Of a stretch of DNA of 19,883 nt, positions 15,103 to 19,883 are shown piece after piece (within the stretch, counting starts at the first letter, position 1; the number at the start of each line of letters is the position of its first letter). The translations under genes and the position numbers were made by a program. Source of the stretch: Bacteroidales bacterium UBA1192 (GTDB lineage: Bacteria > Bacteroidota > Bacteroidia > Bacteroidales > Bacteroidaceae); contig DBYG01000051.1 in assembly GCA_002310175.1 (NCBI GenBank), positions 14,823 to 34,705 of the forward strand. The letters are read 5' to 3'. Below the pieces are notes generated by a model. It was not told the origin of the DNA. It worked only from the letters and a program-made list of their open reading frames with translations, and ran no database searches.

Positions 15103-16187
15103 TGAAGGACGACTCAGCATCATACTATGACAGCCGGGAGTTTACGGAACTCCTGGAAATGTATGAGAATATGCTGTCTGACGGATGTTCCGTCTATTTT
15201 GATAGCATAGATATAGCAAACATTGCCGAATTCTATTCGATAAACGGTGAACTTGACAAGTCCGACGAAGTCATAGAATATGGTCTGAGCCTACACCCAT
15301 CCGATGCAGACATACTTATTTCCAAAGCCAACAATCTGCTCCGCAGAGGTATGAAGGATGAAGCCAGAGTCCTGACTGAGTCTATATCGGACCCAGACAA
15401 TCAGGAACTGCTCTACCTGAAAGGTGAAATTGAACTGGCTTTCGGACGTCCGGATGATGCAGATACTTACTTTTCACAAGCTGTTGAATTGAGTGACAAT
15501 GATTCCGGAATGCTTAATGACATCATTGTCAAGTATATGGATAACCGAAACTATGATCTCTGTCAGAAATGGCTGGACATGGCTCTGGTGCTGTCACCGG
15601 AATCACGAAATTTCATAGAGTTACAGGCTGACCTGTATTTTGATACTGGTCAGGCCGATACTGCAATAGAATGGTATAATCATCTTCTTGATGAATTTGC
15701 ATACGATACCTACTACTGGGATCAGTTGGGCAGGATATATTATGAAAAAAATGACTTTCCAAGGGCCCGGGAATGCTTTGATTTCATAGAGGCCATTAAT
15801 CCGGATGACAAGTCTGCACGTATGATGAAAGCCAGTTGCATTTTCAGTATGAATGACTGGGAAGAAGCGTATGCCATTTACAACGATCTGCTTAATGATG
15901 ACCCTTCATCGTACACCCTCCTCTACTACTGCGGACGCTGCCTGTATGAGTTGGAACGTTTTGAAAATGCGTATGACAAATTCATGGATACTCTTTCCAT
16001 GTTGATGCTCGATGATGATGTGCCTGAGGAGTTGTATGTGGAGTTATATTATTATTTAGCAGACACCGCATACCGGATAGGGTGCTTGGAACAGGCTGAA
16101 AAACACCTCCTGAATGGACTTGCACTTGACCCTGAAGACGAGGACCTGCGTAAAATTGCAGCTAAAATACTTCCTGAAGAAAAATAA
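15102..16187 (+). CDS. Tetratricopeptide repeat protein (361 aa)
   Basis: A strongly acidic helical protein without signal peptide or membrane segment, so probably cytoplasmic. TPR-like helix pairs fill most of the length, with typical ends such as ALVLSPESR, FDFIEAINPDD and LLNGLALDPEDEDL. TPR arrays bind peptides or other proteins; the partner is unknown. The ATG overlaps the glnS stop (TAATG), so translation is probably coupled and its level tied to GlnRS. The gene has lower GC than glnS. No enzymatic domain is visible. Confidence 0.85.
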   Translation: MKDDSASYYDSREFTELLEMYENMLSDGCSVYFDSIDIANIAEFYSINGELDKSDEVIEYGLSLHPSDADILISKANNLLRRGMKDEARVLTESISDPDNQELLYLKGEIELAFGRPDDADTYFSQAVELSDNDSGMLNDIIVKYMDNRNYDLCQKWLDMALVLSPESRNFIELQADLYFDTGQADTAIEWYNHLLDEFAYDTYYWDQLGRIYYEKNDFPRARECFDFIEAINPDDKSARMMKASCIFSMNDWEEAYAIYNDLLNDDPSSYTLLYYCGRCLYELERFENAYDKFMDTLSMLMLDDDVPEELYVELYYYLADTAYRIGCLEQAEKHLLNGLALDPEDEDLRKIAAKILPEEK

Positions 16188-16217
16188 ATTAGTACTGACT
16201 TTTATCAAGCATTGTCT

Positions 16218-16691
16218 ATGAAAAAATATCTGATAGTTTTTCTCATCTCCATGGTTCCGCTGATTGAGCTTCGCGGTGCCATTCCTTATGCAGTTGGTTT
16301 TGATTTGCCCATCGTTCCGTCCATCGTAGTGGCGCTGATAGGCAATATGCTCCCTGTACCGTTTATATTCCTCTTTGCCCGCAAGATACTGGATTGGGGC
16401 AAGGACAGGAAAGTGATAGGCGGATTCTGCCGGTGGTGCCTGGAGAAAGGAGAGAAAGGGGGACGTAAGCTGGAGGAGAAAGCAGGTGTTGGCCTCTATA
16501 TGGCTCTATTGCTTTTTGTGGGTATTCCGCTCCCGGGGACCGGTGCCTGGACCGGCACACTGGCTGCCAGCCTGCTTGACCTGGACTTCAGGAAAAGCGT
16601 TCTCTACATACTGCTCGGACTGTTGCTCGCTGCAGCTATCATGCTTGCGGCCAGCCTTGGTGTATTCGGTGCCGTCAACATGATCAGATAA
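16218..16691 (+). CDS. Small multidrug export protein family (157 aa)
   Basis: A small membrane protein resembling the COG2426/Pfam small multidrug export family. The N-terminal helix contains PLIELRGAIPYAVG, a family hallmark, followed by a second hydrophobic segment (about 32-55), a basic loop (CLEKGEKGGRKLEEKAG) and two further helices, with GIPLPGTGAWTG (102-113) as a second conserved motif. ATG 16218 is chosen over TTG 16212 as the more usual start. It lies 30 nt after the TPR gene and is probably in the glnS operon. The family name is historic and export activity is not proven for most members. Confidence 0.82.
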   Translation: MKKYLIVFLISMVPLIELRGAIPYAVGFDLPIVPSIVVALIGNMLPVPFIFLFARKILDWGKDRKVIGGFCRWCLEKGEKGGRKLEEKAGVGLYMALLLFVGIPLPGTGAWTGTLAASLLDLDFRKSVLYILLGLLLAAAIMLAASLGVFGAVNMIR

Positions 16692-16702
16692 CCGGAGTCT
16701 GG

Positions 16703-18277
16703 TCAATCCTTGAAAAAGAGCGAAAAAGTCTCGTCCGTGACTTTTGACTTAAGGCGGGACTTAATGCTGCGCAGATTGGAACGCGAAGTGCACAGGATAT
16801 CAGCTATAAGATCCGGGTTGAGACCCAGGGCCGTCAGGAAGAGAAGGTTGATTTCATTCTGTCCAACCTTGCCGCATTCAGCTCTCAACGAACCGATCAT
16901 ATCCCCGAAGTATAGGTTTATGTCATGCGCAACCAGATCACGTTCCTCCATACGGAACGAACGGTGCTCCATTCCGACATCATTTATCAGGCTGTATGCA
17001 GTTCCGGAGCGGAACCTCTTGCATAAGGACTCCAATTGGCTGCTCACCGTATCATATCTCTCAGAATTCTGTTTGCGGATAAACTCGTCATGCTGTTTGA
17101 CATAGTACGCCTGCCGGCGTCTGTCACGCTGTATATATGTGATTATGGTCACTCCAATTACAGCCATGACAATAAGTCCGCTTGAAAGCACTATTCCAAG
17201 ACTGCGAGTCTTCATCCTGAGCTGCTGCATCTCATCATTGTGCTTCAGTCGTACATCGGCCACATCCTGCCGGCTCATCCGCCTGTTGATTGAATCCTGA
17301 TACATGACATACATCTCCATGTTATTGTAGTATATCCTGTACTCTCCCCATCTGGATGCCACCTTGGAGAGAGCCTTGTAGTTCAGGCTCGTTATTTCAA
17401 GGTCATTAGTTGCTGCCAGGGATTTGCTCAGATAATGAAATGCCGAGTCAGTCTGTTGAAGATAGTACAATGCTATTCCTTTCATGGTATATCCTGCGGC
17501 AGCCTTCTCTTCATCGACGCATCCGGCTATATATCTGTTCGTAAGCGACAGTTCTATGGCGGCAGCATCCTTGTCAACCACATCATCCTGCATCATGTTG
17601 AGCGCCTGCGCAAGATACAGATTACAATCATTGCGGCTCTCCGCATCAAGATGGGGATCTCTCAAAAGTGCATGGAACATTTTACCGGCTTTGTTATAAT
17701 CACCTTTTCCGGAATACGCCAGAGCTGATTTGAAACGGCAGAATGAAATAGCCGCACTGTCTCCATTTTTTTCAAACAACGGTTGGCATCTTTCAAACGA
17801 CTTGAGAGCCTCATCATACATACCACGACGAATATAATGATGCCCCAGGATCTGTATAGTTGATGCATACTGTTCCGAAAGAGTGTCCCGGGAAAGGTCC
17901 CTGGCCTTAAGCATGGCGTAAATGGCGTCCGGATCCCTGTCTAATCGTGAGGATATGCATCCCAATGCATACCAACTCTTTGAAGCCAAACGCCCTTTCC
18001 TATGTCCGAATCTTTCAGTACCTAAACGGGCCAGTGAATCTGACGTAACAGCCTGTCCGGTCTTATAATCGGTAATGGAACGCAGTATTCCGTATAAAGC
18101 AGCTTTTCTACCACGTAACTGAGTACAGTTGATTCCATCCAGGATTACGGCAGCAGAATCCGGATTAACCTGTAGAACGGATTCCGCTCTTTGCAGTTCC
18201 TTGACACATGCGCTTCCGCATCCGGCCACAACGAAGAGTGACGCGATTATGGTTATTATTTTAACAAAGAGTTTCAT
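16703..18277 (-). CDS. TPR lipoprotein with transmembrane helix and HTH-like C-terminus (524 aa)
   Basis: Residues 1-20 form a lipoprotein signal (lipobox VAGC, Cys20). About 25-330 are TPR-like helices (for example GMYDEALKSFERCQ). A membrane helix follows at about 360-382 (LGIVLSSGLIVMAVIGVTII). The cytoplasmic tail ends in an HTH-like region of the LuxR/sigma-4 kind (NEINLLFLTALGLNPDLIAD, then LCTSRSNLRSIKSRL). This arrangement is common in Bacteroidales and is thought to sense through the TPR part and act on transcription through the tail; target and signal are unknown. ATG 18277 is preferred over the TTG at 18289, because that TTG is part of the promoter box. Its end is 11 bp from the convergent export gene. 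Confidence 0.8.
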   Translation of the reverse strand: MKLFVKIITIIASLFVVAGCGSACVKELQRAESVLQVNPDSAAVILDGINCTQLRGRKAALYGILRSITDYKTGQAVTSDSLARLGTERFGHRKGRLASKSWYALGCISSRLDRDPDAIYAMLKARDLSRDTLSEQYASTIQILGHHYIRRGMYDEALKSFERCQPLFEKNGDSAAISFCRFKSALAYSGKGDYNKAGKMFHALLRDPHLDAESRNDCNLYLAQALNMMQDDVVDKDAAAIELSLTNRYIAGCVDEEKAAAGYTMKGIALYYLQQTDSAFHYLSKSLAATNDLEITSLNYKALSKVASRWGEYRIYYNNMEMYVMYQDSINRRMSRQDVADVRLKHNDEMQQLRMKTRSLGIVLSSGLIVMAVIGVTIITYIQRDRRRQAYYVKQHDEFIRKQNSERYDTVSSQLESLCKRFRSGTAYSLINDVGMEHRSFRMEERDLVAHDINLYFGDMIGSLRAECGKVGQNEINLLFLTALGLNPDLIADILCTSRSNLRSIKSRLKSKVTDETFSLFFKD

Positions 18278-18286
18278 TACAAACTT

Positions 18287-18294
18287 CAAAAATA
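18287..18294 (-). promoter_or_regulatory. -7 promoter box for the TPR regulator gene
   Basis: On the minus strand TATTTTTG fits TAnnTTTG and ends 9 nt before the ATG at 18277. It overlaps the alternative TTG start, which argues for the ATG. The predicted leader is only a few nucleotides. Confidence 0.5.
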
Positions 18295-18315
18295 GTTTAT
18301 TTTGGCCGAAATCCC

Positions 18316-18323
18316 TAAATTTG
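18316..18323 (+). promoter_or_regulatory. -7 promoter box for the MscS gene
   Basis: TAAATTTG matches TAnnTTTG exactly and lies 33 nt upstream of the ATG at 18357. It is 21 bp from the oppositely directed box of the TPR gene, so the two promoters share one short intergenic region. Confidence 0.55.
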
Positions 18324-18356
18324 CAACGTTTTACAATATTATTTTATTCCCAAGCT

Positions 18357-19286
18357 ATGGTATTTCTGCAGACCCAAGCCATAAACATTGATGTTGAAGA
18401 GCTGGCACGTGTCAACGATTCAATCAAGATAGCTACATATGGAGCGCTGGAACAACTGAAGACCAATCCCCAAGGATTCATGGAAGATCTGATACAAACG
18501 GCTACGCAATTCGGTCTAAAGCTTCTGGCTGCCATTGTAATATACTCTCTTGGAGCCTGGATAATACGCAGGATAAAAAAAGCATTAGCAAGAATATTCG
18601 CCCGGCGCAAGACGGAGGGTACTCTCGCTTCATTCATTACTTCCTTTGTTTCCATAGCCCTTACTGTTATACTGATAATCATATCCATCAGCACTTTAGG
18701 TATCAACACCACATCCATTGCGGCACTGCTCGCTGCAGGTGGTATGGCTATAGGTATGGCTCTAAGCGGTACGATATCAAATTTTGCGGGTGGAATTATG
18801 CTACTTGTGTTCAAACCTTTCAAGGCAGGTGATTTCATATCCGCACAGGGATACAGTGGCAGAGTCAAGGATGTAACCATAGTCAACACCAAAATTCTTA
18901 CAATTGACAACCGGATGGTGATTATTCCTAACGGTGCCCTTTTCAACGGGAATATTGACAACTATTCATCAATGCAGTTAAGACGTATTGACATGACGGT
19001 TAACCTGGCATACGGTACTGATGCCGACAATTGCATCAAGGCAATCACGGAACTGCTAAGGGCTGAAAAGCGTATTTTAGATTCAGACACTCCTGGTGTT
19101 GCAGACCCTCTTGTCGTTCTAAGTTCATTGAATGACAGTGATATAACTTTTACTATCCGTGCATGGGTCAATGCCACTGATTACTGGGATGTCAGATTCC
19201 TTCTCAACAAGACCCTATATACCAGATTGCCTCAGATGGGATTTCATTTTGCTTATCCCCACATGGATATAACCGTAAAGAGTTAG
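18357..19286 (+). CDS. MscS-family mechanosensitive ion channel (309 aa)
   Basis: An inner-membrane channel that opens under membrane tension to release solutes on osmotic downshock. Three helices are seen at about 52-71, 90-114 and 119-150. The last has the Gly/Ala-rich pore pattern LLAAGGMAIGMALSGTISNF and continues into GGIMLLVFKPFKAGDFI. The MscS beta domain follows (GYSGRVKDV, then IPNGALFNGNIDNYS) and then the mixed C-terminal domain ending FAYPHMDITV. ATG 18357 is chosen; the open frame reaching back to 18129 is antisense to the TPR gene. The length is close to that of E. coli MscS (286 aa). It is a single gene followed by a strong terminator. Confidence 0.94.
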   Translation: MVFLQTQAINIDVEELARVNDSIKIATYGALEQLKTNPQGFMEDLIQTATQFGLKLLAAIVIYSLGAWIIRRIKKALARIFARRKTEGTLASFITSFVSIALTVILIIISISTLGINTTSIAALLAAGGMAIGMALSGTISNFAGGIMLLVFKPFKAGDFISAQGYSGRVKDVTIVNTKILTIDNRMVIIPNGALFNGNIDNYSSMQLRRIDMTVNLAYGTDADNCIKAITELLRAEKRILDSDTPGVADPLVVLSSLNDSDITFTIRAWVNATDYWDVRFLLNKTLYTRLPQMGFHFAYPHMDITVKS

Positions 19287-19332
19287 TTCCTGCCTGTCGG
19301 CAAGAAGAACTGACGGTTCTTTCTTTCAAATA

Positions 19333-19363
19333 AAAAAAGCCCGGAATTTCTCCGGGCTTTTTT
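19333..19363. terminator. Bidirectional intrinsic terminator
   Basis: GCCCGGA (19339-19345) pairs with TCCGGGC (19351-19357) around a 5-nt loop. Six A precede and six T follow, so it works for both the MscS gene (plus) and xylA (minus). Two weaker hairpins lie just before it on the plus strand (TGCC/GGCA at 19291-19302 and AAGAAC/GTTCTT at 19305-19321). Confidence 0.9.
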
Positions 19364-19379
19364 CTTTTTAAGGTTTGCC

Positions 19380-19883
19380 TTATGCGTACATGGCAACAAT
19401 TGCCTCGTACAGCTCCTGCTTGCCGCTGGTCTGCTTGGGCTCATCCACCTTCTTGCCGTACTCGTAAGCCTCCTCGAAGGTCATCTTGCCCTCCTCGAAC
19501 TTCTTACCGAGACCGCTGTCGAATGATGCATAACGCTCAGCCTTCATCTTCTTGTAGGGTGACTCCTCAAGCAGCTTGGCTGCTGACTCAAGAGCGCGGG
19601 CCATAGCATCCATACCGCTGATGTGTGCGATAGCGATGTCCTCAAGGTCTGTTGAGTTACGACGGGTCTTGGCATCGAAATTGGTGCCGCCTGTGCCCAA
19701 ACCACCGTTACGGATGATCTCCATCCAAGCCTGTGTCAGATCGTAGTTGTCAATGGGGAACTGGTCTGTATCCCAACCGTTCTGATAATCACCGCGGTTG
19801 GCATCGATTGAACCGAGCATACCGGCGTCAACAGCGCAGGCCAGCTCGTGCTCGAATGTGTGACCAGCCAAAGTAGCGTGGTT
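19380..19883 (-). CDS. xylA: Xylose isomerase, C-terminal part (partial)
   Basis: The gene runs off the right end of the window and 167 codons are visible. Xylose isomerase converts D-xylose to D-xylulose (and glucose to fructose) with two divalent metal ions. AGHTFEHELACAVDAGMLGS followed by DANRGDYQNGWDTDQFP contains the metal-binding Asp residues and the signature of the long class II enzymes, and GGTNFDAKTRRNST is the next conserved block. The C-terminal tail (FEEAYEYGKKVDEP) is normal. The open frame continues to base 19883, so no start is annotated. xylB or xylE homologues would be expected beyond the window. Transcription ends at the shared terminator 19333-19363. Confidence 0.95.
   Translation of the reverse strand, partial: NHATLAGHTFEHELACAVDAGMLGSIDANRGDYQNGWDTDQFPIDNYDLTQAWMEIIRNGGLGTGGTNFDAKTRRNSTDLEDIAIAHISGMDAMARALESAAKLLEESPYKKMKAERYASFDSGLGKKFEEGKMTFEEAYEYGKKVDEPKQTSGKQELYEAIVAMYA

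Noticed and set aside
18129..18356. Upstream extension of the MscS frame
   Set aside because: It is antisense to the TPR regulator gene and its residues do not fit MscS; a promoter box and the ATG at 18357 give the normal protein.

Overview
The window looks like chromosomal DNA of a member of the Bacteroidales (Bacteroides, Phocaeicola or Prevotella type). The evidence is several BspA-like leucine-rich repeat proteins, a bacterial GlnRS, a RarA, a xylose isomerase, TPR and lipoprotein regulators typical of the group, and repeated matches to the Bacteroidetes -7 promoter box TAnnTTTG.

Left part, about 1-9350, is an AT-richer accessory island. It opens with a four-unit 23-bp tandem repeat and a short, internally deleted remnant of what looks like a TOTE-type archaeo-eukaryotic primase. 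It holds four BspA-like LRR surface proteins (368-2107 +, 3698-5098 -, 5207-6130 -, 7159-8649 +). It also has one intact YD/RHS-like lipoprotein (2561-3634) and a broken paralogue of it (8868-9342). A lipoprotein with a possible papain/C39-like Cys-His domain is split by a frameshift (6455-7151), and a truncated copy of its start lies at 2420-2551. A ~280-bp direct repeat (2192-2472 and 6228-6507, about 93% identical by eye) carries the tail of an unknown gene, a promoter and the first 18 codons of this lipoprotein. I infer one ancestral cassette (lipoprotein, LRR protein, YD-like protein) that was duplicated and then decayed in complementary ways, with two LRR genes in opposite orientation between the copies.

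Right part, 9403-19883, is ordinary core genome: a family-2 glycosyltransferase overlapping rarA (minus), a divergent cation diffusion facilitator (plus), a DUF2400/TIGR02757 protein (minus), glnS followed by a TPR protein and a small multidrug export protein (plus), a membrane-anchored TPR regulator-like lipoprotein (minus), an MscS channel (plus), a strong bidirectional terminator, and the 3' part of xylA (minus).

Three of the core genes have a TAnnTTTG box only 8-9 nt from their start codon, which predicts very short or absent 5' leaders. I saw no tRNA, rRNA, CRISPR array or intact mobile element. No complete new system can be demonstrated. The duplicated LRR/lipoprotein cassette is the best candidate for something little described.
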